Shown piece by piece: positions 1 to 8,009 of a stretch of 15,184 nucleotides of DNA. The stretch's first letter is position 1. Every line of letters starts with the position of its first letter. The notes under the pieces were generated by a model. That model saw only the letters and a list, made by a program, of their open reading frames with translations. It was not told the DNA's origin and ran no database searches. Where the stretch lies: positions 1-15,184 of the forward strand of contig CAYJBP010000054.1 of the NCBI GenBank assembly GCA_964368605.1, given 5' to 3'. Source of the DNA: CAYJBP01 sp964368605 (GTDB lineage Bacteria; Bacillota; Dehalobacteriia; UBA4068). Both the position numbers and the translations under genes were made by a program.

Positions 1-61
1 TAGGGAAACCTATGTAATCCGAACCCAGCCCAGCCTTGACTGTTTTTGATTTGTTTTGTAG

Positions 62-81
62 GGAATGGTCTTGACCATTCC
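62..81. repeat. perfect 9-bp inverted repeat (hairpin) in the left intergenic region
   Basis: Arms GGAATGGTC (62-70) and GACCATTCC (73-81) pair perfectly around a TT loop. Similar T-rich strings flank it on the plus strand (CTGTTTTTGATT near 39-50 and CTGTTTTGATT near 83-93). Neither strand has a clear uninterrupted U-tract after the stem, so this is not a textbook terminator. It could be a weak terminator for the leftward operon, an RNA processing hairpin or a protein-binding palindrome. The rest of 1-191 shows no coding sequence I can support. Confidence 0.5.
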
Positions 82-191
82 GCTGTTTTGATTATTGTAA
101 CCTATTGCTAGCTGGATGGTGGGTTATTAATGTTTTTTGGCGGATATTTCTATTGCTTGCTCTTTCTTGGGTGGGTAGGCCTTCTTGTCCC

Positions 192-227
192 TTTGCTTTT
201 TGTAAAAAGCAAAAGCAAAAACTTTTA
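192..227 (-). repeat. dispersed structured repeat, copy 1 (partial), at the 3' end of rlmB
   Basis: Read on the minus strand it starts with AAAAGTTTT (rlmB's TAA stop overlaps this motif) and runs into a T-rich spacer. A hairpin follows whose plus-strand arms are TTTGCTTTTT (192-201) and AAAAAGCAAA (204-213) around a GT loop. Copies at 7782-7908, 11732-11817 and 14967-15035 have the same order of parts and the same 2-nt loop. The GC-rich arm of the other copies is weak here; the stretch down to about 155 may be a degraded version. I assign it to the family by shape rather than by close sequence identity. Confidence 0.5.
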
Positions 228-1190
228 CAGCTCACGTTGGCGCAATACCTCGTATAAAAGTGCTGCTGCCGCTGCCGAAACATTAAGTGATTGAATAGCT
301 CCGGCTAAAGGTAGGGAAATTAAAAAGTCGCTATTTTTCTTTAACAAGGGGCTAATCCCTTTACCTTCGCCACCCATAATCAAAACCAAGGGCATATTCA
401 AATCGGTTTGCCAGGCTTTTTTGCCGCCCATATCGGCAGCGGCCAGCCATAAGCCTTCTTTTTTTAAATCGGCTGCGGTTTGATTTAAATTAGCCACCCT
501 AGCTACCGGCAAATATGCACTTGCCCCTGCCGAAGTTTTAACCACCGTAGGCGTTAAAGAGGCCGATCGCCGCTTGGGGATAATCAAACCATGCGCACCA
601 ACACAAACTGCGGTGCGAATAATTGCCCCCAAATTATGGGGATCTTCCACATTATCCAACATAATTAAAAGCGGCTGTTCATTTTTGGCACGGGCTGCTG
701 CCAACATATCTTCAATTTCGCTATAATGATAAGGAGCAAGCTCTAAGGCTATGCCCCGATTATCCGGGCCGGCAACTTGATTAAGCTTTTGCTTAGGAAT
801 AAATTGATAAGGTATGCCCCGATTTTGGCAAATATCTAAAATTTCATTGGCAAAACGATATTCAATACCCTCGGCCAATAAAAGCTTATTAGCCGGGCTA
901 TCGGCCTTTAAGGCTTCAAATACGGCATTACGGCCGCAAATAAAACCGGCCTTTTCGCTTAAATCAACCTCGGTATTATGCTGCTCATCTAGCTTAGCAC
1001 GCTTAGGGCTACTGTCTTCATTGCGCCCTTCATTACGATCTTTACTACGACCTTGATAGCGATCATTACTGCGGCTATCATTTCGTTCACTGCTGCGCTG
1101 ATTATTACGTCCGCCTTTATGCTCATTATCGCGGCTATTACCCTTATTATGGCTTCGCTTATCGCCCTGCTTATTAGTTGTTTTAGTCAT
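225..1190 (-). CDS. rlmB: 23S rRNA 2'-O-ribose methyltransferase, TrmH/SpoU family (RlmB-like)
   Basis: This is a SPOUT-class, S-adenosylmethionine-dependent RNA ribose methyltransferase. The best-known member, RlmB, methylates G2251 in the peptidyl-transferase region of 23S rRNA. The 321-residue product has a substrate-binding domain beginning FICGRNAVFEAL (83-94). The catalytic domain carries all three SpoU motifs: motif 1 DNVEDPHNLGAIIRTA (179-194, with catalytic-type Arg192), motif 2 IMGGEGKGIS (271-280) and motif 3 LPLAGAIQSLNVS (293-305). Residues 1 to about 75 are an unusual hydrophilic tail rich in Arg, Asn, Asp and Ser, predicted disordered. The start is ATG at 1190, with AAGAAGGG upstream. 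It overlaps the thyX stop by 8 nt (ATGACTAA), so the two are probably translationally coupled. It is the last gene of the malic enzyme-thyX-rlmB operon. The family is clear; the exact target nucleotide is inferred and a tRNA target is possible. Confidence 0.88.
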   Translation of the reverse strand: MTKTTNKQGDKRSHNKGNSRDNEHKGGRNNQRSSERNDSRSNDRYQGRSKDRNEGRNEDSSPKRAKLDEQHNTEVDLSEKAGFICGRNAVFEALKADSPANKLLLAEGIEYRFANEILDICQNRGIPYQFIPKQKLNQVAGPDNRGIALELAPYHYSEIEDMLAAARAKNEQPLLIMLDNVEDPHNLGAIIRTAVCVGAHGLIIPKRRSASLTPTVVKTSAGASAYLPVARVANLNQTAADLKKEGLWLAAADMGGKKAWQTDLNMPLVLIMGGEGKGISPLLKKNSDFLISLPLAGAIQSLNVSAAAAALLYEVLRQREL

Positions 1191-1872
1191 TATTATTACC
1201 CTTCTTAATCGCCTCTACCCTGCCACAGCTCATTTTGCCTTCATAACATACACCTTCGGTGATGCAAGTAGCCCCGGCATGAGCAAAGAGGGTGGGCGCT
1301 ATTTTTTTAACTTCTTTTAACATGGCCAAAGCCAAAATTCTAATCTCGGCCTGGGCTCTTTCGCAGCAACGTAATTTAAAAAAGTTATGGAGGCTGCGGG
1401 CATTCATCGTAATCACCAAATTGGTACAAGCAGCATTAGGCAAAATATAACGGGCATCTTCAGGCTCGATGCCGGCCTCTAAAAAGGCCTGATATTGCTG
1501 CTCGATTTTAATCATAATATCATCAAAGGCCTGTTTTTGCTCGGGGTTTGCGGCAATCGATTTAGGGGTTACAAATTCAAAACCACTTTCCTTAACATAA
1601 CGCTGCGACTTCTGACTATAAGAAGCAATACGATGCCGCACCAATTGATGCGATAAAGTACGGCTAACCCCATCAATGGCAAAGGTAAAAACCGCATGCT
1701 CAAAAGGCGAAAAATGACCAAGCTCGCTTAGTTTAGCCAAAAAATTATCTACCTTCTGCTGATCAAAATTAGTTAATAAATCATTGCCGCTTAAAGGCGA
1801 ATAACAAAGCCGCGCGGCCGCTGCTACCACCTTTTCCGGCTCGGGGGTATGGGCAAGAATAGTTACTTTCAT
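1183..1872 (-). CDS. thyX: FAD-dependent thymidylate synthase ThyX
   Basis: ThyX makes dTMP from dUMP using methylene-tetrahydrofolate as carbon donor and reduced FAD (from NADPH) as reductant, unlike ThyA, which oxidises the folate itself. The 229-residue product is the usual family length and carries the signature RHR-X7-S: Arg79-His80-Arg81 followed by Ser89 within LVRHRIASYSQKSQRY. The preceding FEHAVFTFAIDGVSR segment (57-71) is also typical of the FAD/dUMP-binding core. The start is ATG at 1872, 6 nt after AAGGAG. It lies 20 bp behind the malic enzyme stop and overlaps rlmB by 8 nt, so it is the middle gene of a leftward operon. No thyA is seen in the window, so this may be the cell's dTMP source, but the rest of the genome is not visible. 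Confidence 0.95.
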   Translation of the reverse strand: MKVTILAHTPEPEKVVAAAARLCYSPLSGNDLLTNFDQQKVDNFLAKLSELGHFSPFEHAVFTFAIDGVSRTLSHQLVRHRIASYSQKSQRYVKESGFEFVTPKSIAANPEQKQAFDDIMIKIEQQYQAFLEAGIEPEDARYILPNAACTNLVITMNARSLHNFFKLRCCERAQAEIRILALAMLKEVKKIAPTLFAHAGATCITEGVCYEGKMSCGRVEAIKKGNNND

Positions 1873-1892
1873 GTTTTCTCCTTAAATTATGA

Positions 1893-3062
1893 TTATTTAC
1901 GAATAACACCGCTATCCTTGGCCGCCTGTGCCACTTTAAGCGCCACGGCCTGGGCTAAGCCCTCGGCAAAGGCAGGCGGAATAATATATTGCGGATTAAG
2001 CTCGTCGGCCGGGATAAAATCGGCAATGGCATAAGCGGCGGCCAATTTCATCTCCTCATTGATATCATAGGCATTGGCATCAAATGTGCCCCTAAAAATG
2101 CCGGGGAAGGCCAAAACATTATTGATTTGATTGGCGAAATCACTGCGGCCGCTACCTACAATGGCAGCACCGCCTTTTAAGGCTTCGTCGGGATAAATCT
2201 CGGGCACGGGATTGGCCATCGCAAAAACTATTGCTTTTTCGGCCATGGTGCTAATCATGGCACTATTTACCAAATTAGGCGCAGATAAGCCAACAAAAAC
2301 ATCGGCATCTTTAATAATCTTAACCAAATCGCCCTTAATTTTACGGGGATTGGTAATTTTGGCTATATCAATCAAAGCGCTATCCATATTAGGCCGCCCC
2401 TGATAAACCACGCCATCGATATCATAAAGAGAAATCTCCCCTACCCCGTATTTTAGCAAAAGCCTGGCTACAGCCTGGGCTGCTGCCCCTGCACCACTAA
2501 TGGCAATTTTAATATCCTGCTTTTGCTTTTTTACCAGCTTTAAAGCATTGATTAAAGCAGCAACCACCACTACCGCCGTGCCATGCTGATCATCATGAAA
2601 AATTGGGATATCGCAAATTTGCTTAAGCTTTTTTTCAATTTCAAAGCAACGAGGGGCGGCAATATCTTCTAAATTGATGCCGCCAAATGAAGGCGCCATC
2701 AAAGCAATGGTACGCACAATTTCGTCTACATCTTTAGTGGCAAGGCAAATTGGGAAGGCATCTACATCGGCAAAACTTTTAAATAATACACATTTACCCT
2801 CCATAACCGGCATGGCAGCCTCGGGGCCAATATCGCCTAAACCCAAAACAGCTGTGCCATCACTAACAACCGCTACCATATTATGACGGCGAGTATAAGC
2901 ATAAGATAAACTTTTATCGGCGGCAATGGCAAGACAAGGCTCGGCCACTCCCGGGGTATAGGCATAGGTTAAATCCTGCGCCGAATTAACCGGGCAACGG
3001 GCAGTAACTTCGATTTTGCCTGCCCATTCTTGATGTAATTTAAGGGCTTTTTCTTTATCCAT
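1893..3062 (-). CDS. NAD(P)-dependent malic enzyme (small, decarboxylating form)
   Basis: Malic enzyme oxidatively decarboxylates malate to pyruvate and CO2, producing NADH or NADPH in the cytoplasm. The 389-residue product matches the short bacterial form without the phosphotransacetylase-like C-terminal domain of long MaeB proteins. Visible motifs, in order, are YTPGVAEP (35-42) with the catalytic-type Tyr, Lys90 in MEGKCVLFK, GGINLEDI (127-134), the metal-binding FHDDQHGTA (155-163), the dinucleotide-binding GAGAAAQAVA (190-199), NPVPEI (284-289), SGRSD (304-308) and NQINN (311-315). The start is ATG at 3062, preceded by AAAAAGGAG at good spacing. It is the first gene of a leftward operon with thyX and rlmB, and a strong promoter lies just upstream. 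Cofactor choice cannot be settled by reading; the acidic residues in YDIDG (213-217) lean towards NAD. It is comparable to maeB/ytsJ-type enzymes. Confidence 0.93.
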   Translation of the reverse strand: MDKEKALKLHQEWAGKIEVTARCPVNSAQDLTYAYTPGVAEPCLAIAADKSLSYAYTRRHNMVAVVSDGTAVLGLGDIGPEAAMPVMEGKCVLFKSFADVDAFPICLATKDVDEIVRTIALMAPSFGGINLEDIAAPRCFEIEKKLKQICDIPIFHDDQHGTAVVVVAALINALKLVKKQKQDIKIAISGAGAAAQAVARLLLKYGVGEISLYDIDGVVYQGRPNMDSALIDIAKITNPRKIKGDLVKIIKDADVFVGLSAPNLVNSAMISTMAEKAIVFAMANPVPEIYPDEALKGGAAIVGSGRSDFANQINNVLAFPGIFRGTFDANAYDINEEMKLAAAYAIADFIPADELNPQYIIPPAFAEGLAQAVALKVAQAAKDSGVIRK

Positions 3063-3090
3063 AATAAACTCCTTTTTCCTTTATATATGT

Positions 3091-3119
3091 ATTGTATCAG
3101 CTTGGCCAAATATTGTAAA
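3091..3119 (-). promoter_or_regulatory. sigma-70-type promoter of the malic enzyme-thyX-rlmB operon
   Basis: On the minus strand, TTTACA (3119-3114) and TACAAT (3096-3091) are separated by exactly 17 bp. Each box matches five of six consensus bases. A TG one base before the -10 box adds an extended -10 element. Transcription would start near 3084, giving a leader of about 20 nt before the malic enzyme ATG that contains its AAGGAG site. The box matches are seen directly; activity is inferred. Confidence 0.7.
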
Positions 3120-3136
3120 GATTTTAAGGACAATAT
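3110..3136. promoter_or_regulatory. dyad ATATTGT-N13-ACAATAT overlapping the malic enzyme -35 box (candidate operator)
   Basis: Two perfect 7-bp inverted half-sites (3110-3116 and 3130-3136) are centred 20 bp apart, about two helical turns. This suits a dimeric regulator bound on one face of the DNA. The left half-site overlaps the -35 hexamer of the leftward promoter, so binding could repress it. The regulator is unknown. AT-rich DNA makes 7-bp inverted pairs fairly easy to find by chance, so the call is tentative. Confidence 0.3.
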
Positions 3137-3158
3137 CTAAAAAAATTTTAACAAAGTC

Positions 3159-3187
3159 TTGGTTTTTAAGCCTACTTATGATAAAAT
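3159..3187 (+). promoter_or_regulatory. candidate promoter for murJ-lepA-hemW (extended -10)
   Basis: A TGATAAAAT string gives a -10 box TAAAAT (3182-3187, five of six consensus bases) with the extended TG at 3179-3180. A weak -35 box, TTGGTT (3159-3164), sits 17 bp upstream. It lies about 55 nt before the murJ start, in the divergent gap shared with the leftward malic enzyme promoter. The extended -10 could compensate for the poor -35. Confidence 0.45.
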
Positions 3188-3240
3188 AATATATTGCAGC
3201 CAATAATAATAATTAAGAACAAATTAAATGGGGTAAATCT

Positions 3241-4833
3241 ATGCTAATGAAAACAGGCGATCTGTTAAAAACAGCCGGCTTTTTAATGGTAGTAAATGTT
3301 TCGGCACGTACCTTAGGCATGGTGCGCGATTTGGTAATGGGCAATATTTTTGGCCAAAACTATGTTACCGATGCCTATAATTCGGCCTTTTTAATACCCG
3401 ACTTTATCTATAATATCCTAATAGGTGGGGCAATTAGTGCCGCATTTATACCGGTATTTTCCACCTATGTGGCCGAAAACCGCCATAAAGAGGCCTGGCA
3501 GGTAGCCAGTATTGTCGTAAGCTGGACTATTGTTTTAATGAGCATTATTATCGGCCTGGCCTTTATCTTCACCCCCCAAATTATCGAATTAATAGTGCCC
3601 GGCTTTGATGAACAATATACCGGCCTTACCGTTACATTAACCCGCATTATGCTGCTTCAGCCCCTGTTTATGACCTTAGCCGGGGTATCGCAGGGCGTTT
3701 TGCAATCCTATCAATCTTTTACCGCACCGGCAATAGGCATGTTGTTTTATAATGTCTTTATCGTTTTAGGTGGCGCACTTTTGGCCGAGCCGATCGAAAA
3801 CCTTTTCCCCGGTTTGGGTATTTCCGGCTTTGCTTTAGGGGTGGTTATTGGCTCTTTTGTCTATTTTTGCTGGCAAATCCCGGCCTTGCGTAAGGCCGAA
3901 ATGCATTTTAGCTTTAATCTTAACATCAAGCATAGCGGTTTTAGGCAATTAGTAAAATTAATGATACCGGCCATTATCGGTTTATCGGTTTCCAGGATTA
4001 ACTTTTTGATTAATACCATTTTATCATCATCTTTGGCCGAGGGCTCTTTAACCGCCCTGCGTAATGCCCAAAAATTTATGGATTTACCAATTGGCGTTTT
4101 TGCGGTAGCCATAGCCATGGCGCTTTTCCCCAATATGACTCAACAAGCAGCCACCAATCAAATGGACGATTTTAAAGGCAGCATATCCTTAGGCATTCGC
4201 AATACGGTTTTTGTTTGTTTGCCTTCGGCAGTGGGCTTAATTGTTTTAAGCGAGCCGATTATTCGCCTTTTATTCGAGCATGGTAATTTTACAGCCTTCG
4301 ATACCACCCGTACCGCCCAAGCCTTGATATTTTATTGTATCGGTCTTACCTTTAATGCCATTCAAGGCATTTTGGTACGTAGTTTTTATGCCTTAAAAAA
4401 TACGATTACTCCCCTGGTAATGAGCATTATTACTATCAGCATCAATGCCATATTTTCGCTAATTTTAGTAGGCCCGATGGGTCATATTGGTTTGGCCTTG
4501 GCCTATTCGCTATCAATGATAGCCCAATGCTTAATTTACTTTATTTTACTACGCAAAAAAATCGGCCAAATCGGCTTTAAAAATATGTTTATTTCCTTTT
4601 TCAAAACCGGCTTAGCCTGCATGGCAATGGGTATTATTGCTGTAATTACAGCCTATGGCGTAAACCAGGTTTTGGGAATAGATGGCAAAACAGAGCAATT
4701 ATTGCAGGTAGGTATTAGCATGGCTTTAGCTGTTATCGCCTTTTTTGGTATTGCCTATTTGCTTAAAATGGAAGAAGCAAAAAATATTACGGCAATTATC
4801 AAACGCCGCTTTAAAAGAACCGCTAATAGTTAA
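3241..4833 (+). CDS. murJ: lipid II flippase MurJ (MviN family)
   Basis: MurJ is an inner-membrane MOP-superfamily transporter that flips the peptidoglycan precursor lipid II to the outer face of the membrane. The 530-residue product is highly hydrophobic with about 14 membrane segments, matching the family. Recognisable blocks are the N-terminal SARTLGMVRDLVMGNIFG (21-38, with Arg29-Asp30), the IGGAISAAFIPVF segment (61-73) and the central SRINFLINTILSSSLAEGS / FMDLPIGVFAVAIAMALFP region, all typical of MurJ. The Arg-Arg pair of E. coli MurJ after TM2 is replaced here by Tyr-Asn (57-58). The start is ATG at 3241, with a GGGG stretch 7 nt upstream, a weaker site than those of its neighbours. 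A second ATG at 3247 is a possible alternative start. It opens a plus-strand cluster with lepA (25 bp downstream) and hemW, although lepA and hemW have unrelated functions. Confidence 0.92.
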   Translation: MLMKTGDLLKTAGFLMVVNVSARTLGMVRDLVMGNIFGQNYVTDAYNSAFLIPDFIYNILIGGAISAAFIPVFSTYVAENRHKEAWQVASIVVSWTIVLMSIIIGLAFIFTPQIIELIVPGFDEQYTGLTVTLTRIMLLQPLFMTLAGVSQGVLQSYQSFTAPAIGMLFYNVFIVLGGALLAEPIENLFPGLGISGFALGVVIGSFVYFCWQIPALRKAEMHFSFNLNIKHSGFRQLVKLMIPAIIGLSVSRINFLINTILSSSLAEGSLTALRNAQKFMDLPIGVFAVAIAMALFPNMTQQAATNQMDDFKGSISLGIRNTVFVCLPSAVGLIVLSEPIIRLLFEHGNFTAFDTTRTAQALIFYCIGLTFNAIQGILVRSFYALKNTITPLVMSIITISINAIFSLILVGPMGHIGLALAYSLSMIAQCLIYFILLRKKIGQIGFKNMFISFFKTGLACMAMGIIAVITAYGVNQVLGIDGKTEQLLQVGISMALAVIAFFGIAYLLKMEEAKNITAIIKRRFKRTANS

Positions 4834-4858
4834 GATTAGCTAAATAAAGGAGAGTATC

Positions 4859-6667
<1,809 letters not shown>

Positions 6668-7780
6668 ATGCAATTTGAGCATATTTATATTCATATCCCC
6701 TTTTGTGCCAAGCGTTGCAATTACTGCGATTTTACCAGCTATACCATTAGCGATCATCAGCAATTTGCCGCCGATTACGGCAATTATTTGCTAAAAGAAT
6801 TAAGCCTATGGCAAGCTAAGGCCGATTTAAGCAATTTGCAAACCATTTATATAGGCGGCGGCACGCCTTCCCTGCTGGAAAGCAATCTTATAGCCGATCT
6901 ATTGCAGCAATTAAAACCCAACCCCCAAGCGGAAATAACCCTGGAGGCCAACCCCGATAGCATAGATGCAGCCAAGCTAAGCGCCTGGCAAAAGGCCGGG
7001 GTAAATCGCTTATCCTTAGGGGCGCAAAGCTTTGATGATGCCCAGCTAAAGGCCATGGGCAGAGCCCATAATGCCGCCCAAATTAAAGAGGCGGTTGCCT
7101 TAGCCAAAGAACAAGGCTATCAAAATATAAGTATTGACCTAATCTATGGCCTACCCGGCCAAACCCTAACCGCCTGGCAGGATGATTTAGGTCAAGCCAT
7201 AGCCCTAAATAGCGAGCATATTTCGCTATATGGCCTAAATATTCATGAGGATACCCCCTGGGCAAATGCCGATATCAAGCTAAATGACGACCTAGCAGCC
7301 GACATGCTGGAGCTGGCCATAAGCCATTTGGCCAAAGCAAATTTTAAGCAGTACGAAATTAGCAATTTTGCCAAAGCTAATTATTATAGCCGCCATAATT
7401 ATGCTTATTGGCAGCGCAAAAACTATTTAGGGCTAGGTGTGGCGGCGGCATCTTGTTACAAAGATAAACGCTGGTGCAATGAGCGTGATTTGGCTAAATA
7501 TCAAGCCAAGCTGGAAAACAATGAGCTGGCAATAATCGAGCAAGAGGATTTAAGCATCGAAATAATTTTGGCCGAAGCGATGTTTTTAAACCTAAGGCTA
7601 AGGGAAGGTATAAACCTGGCGGCATTTGCCGAGCAATACGGCATCAACCCCATAAAATACTATAAAAAAGCAATTAATAAGGCAATCAAAAACGGCCTAA
7701 TGGAATCAGATGAAAACAGCCTAAAGCTAACCACTAAAGGCTTATTACTAAGCAATGAAGTATTTGCCGATTTTATATAG
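6668..7780 (+). CDS. hemW: radical SAM heme chaperone HemW (HemN-like)
   Basis: HemW is a radical S-adenosylmethionine protein that binds heme and is thought to deliver it to respiratory or other hemoproteins. It is often misannotated as oxygen-independent coproporphyrinogen III oxidase. The 370-residue product carries the [4Fe-4S] motif C-x3-C-x2-C at Cys13, Cys17 and Cys20 (PFCAKRCNYCDF). The position of the extra Cys of true HemN is Phe22, which points to HemW rather than the oxidase. GGGTPS (63-68) contributes to SAM binding, and SIDLIYGLPGQT and HNYAYW are further family blocks; the C-terminal end is the HemN_C-like domain. Its ATG directly follows the lepA stop, and its ribosome binding site GGAGG lies inside the lepA end, so translation is probably coupled. 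A structured repeat and a terminator follow at once. Confidence 0.93.
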   Translation: MQFEHIYIHIPFCAKRCNYCDFTSYTISDHQQFAADYGNYLLKELSLWQAKADLSNLQTIYIGGGTPSLLESNLIADLLQQLKPNPQAEITLEANPDSIDAAKLSAWQKAGVNRLSLGAQSFDDAQLKAMGRAHNAAQIKEAVALAKEQGYQNISIDLIYGLPGQTLTAWQDDLGQAIALNSEHISLYGLNIHEDTPWANADIKLNDDLAADMLELAISHLAKANFKQYEISNFAKANYYSRHNYAYWQRKNYLGLGVAAASCYKDKRWCNERDLAKYQAKLENNELAIIEQEDLSIEIILAEAMFLNLRLREGINLAAFAEQYGINPIKYYKKAINKAIKNGLMESDENSLKLTTKGLLLSNEVFADFI

Positions 7781-7781
7781 T

Positions 7782-7908
7782 TAAAAGTTTTTTTTGATTC
7801 TGAGCTAGAGCCAAAATCTTTGATTTTGAGTACTAGCTACGTGCCTAGCTGAAGGTTAGCTTTAGCTAAACCCCACGATTTTTTGTAAAAAATCGATTAA
7901 AACTTTTA
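7782..7908 (-). repeat. dispersed structured repeat, copy 2, MITE-like with TAAAAGTTTT ends
   Basis: The element fills the gap right after the hemW stop. It begins TAAAAGTTTT (7782-7791) and ends with the inverse AAAACTTTTA (7899-7908). Near the right end is a perfect hairpin CGATTTTTT-GT-AAAAAATCG (7876-7895), equivalent to the hairpins of copies 1, 3 and 4. The middle holds a second hairpin, CAAAATC-TTT-GATTTTG (7812-7828), and four TAGCT pentamers between 7834 and 7867. Read on the minus strand, it shares GGGTTTAGCT with copy 3. It is joined on its right to a terminator hairpin. No coding potential is seen. Confidence 0.65.
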
Positions 7909-7941
7909 GAGGCTGTCGTGTTGGCGATAGCCTCTTTTTTT
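7908..7941 (+). terminator. rho-independent terminator of murJ-lepA-hemW
   Basis: The stem AGAGGCTGTCG (7908-7918) pairs with CGATAGCCTCT (7925-7935), 11 bp with one G-U pair, around a 6-nt loop. Six T residues follow (7936-7941). It reads correctly for plus-strand transcription coming from hemW, about 130 nt after the hemW stop. The stem closely matches the hairpin at 14938-14965 seen on the other strand. Confidence 0.85.
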
Positions 7942-8009
7942 GTCAATAAACAGGAAAGAGCAGCTAAAAATAGAATAATATATATATTCTTAAATTAAGG
8001 GGGATTATA

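Noticed and set aside
1..12. TAGG-GAAA-CCTA mini-hairpin with a GNRA-type loop at the left edge
   Set aside because: The 4-bp stem is too short to separate from chance, and its context is cut by the window.
92..283. Minus-strand open frame of 63 codons overlapping the rlmB end
   Set aside because: Composition is unlike a protein of this genome, it overlaps rlmB and runs through the repeat, and I see no good ribosome binding site.
3861..4133. Antisense open frame within murJ, and other frames opposite lepA, hemW, the ATPase and rpoD
   Set aside because: All lie opposite well-conserved genes and lack recognisable domains or ribosome binding sites; they are by-products of codon bias.
6668..7780. 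Oxygen-independent coproporphyrinogen III oxidase (HemN)
   Set aside because: The fourth Cys of the HemN motif is Phe22 here, and the length and gene context next to lepA fit HemW.
7940..7976. Promoter for the ABC importer (TTGTCA with TAAAAA or TAGAAT)
   Set aside because: Spacings of 19 and 25 bp are poor and the -35-like box lies in the terminator's T-run. A promoter is expected in this gap but I cannot place it.
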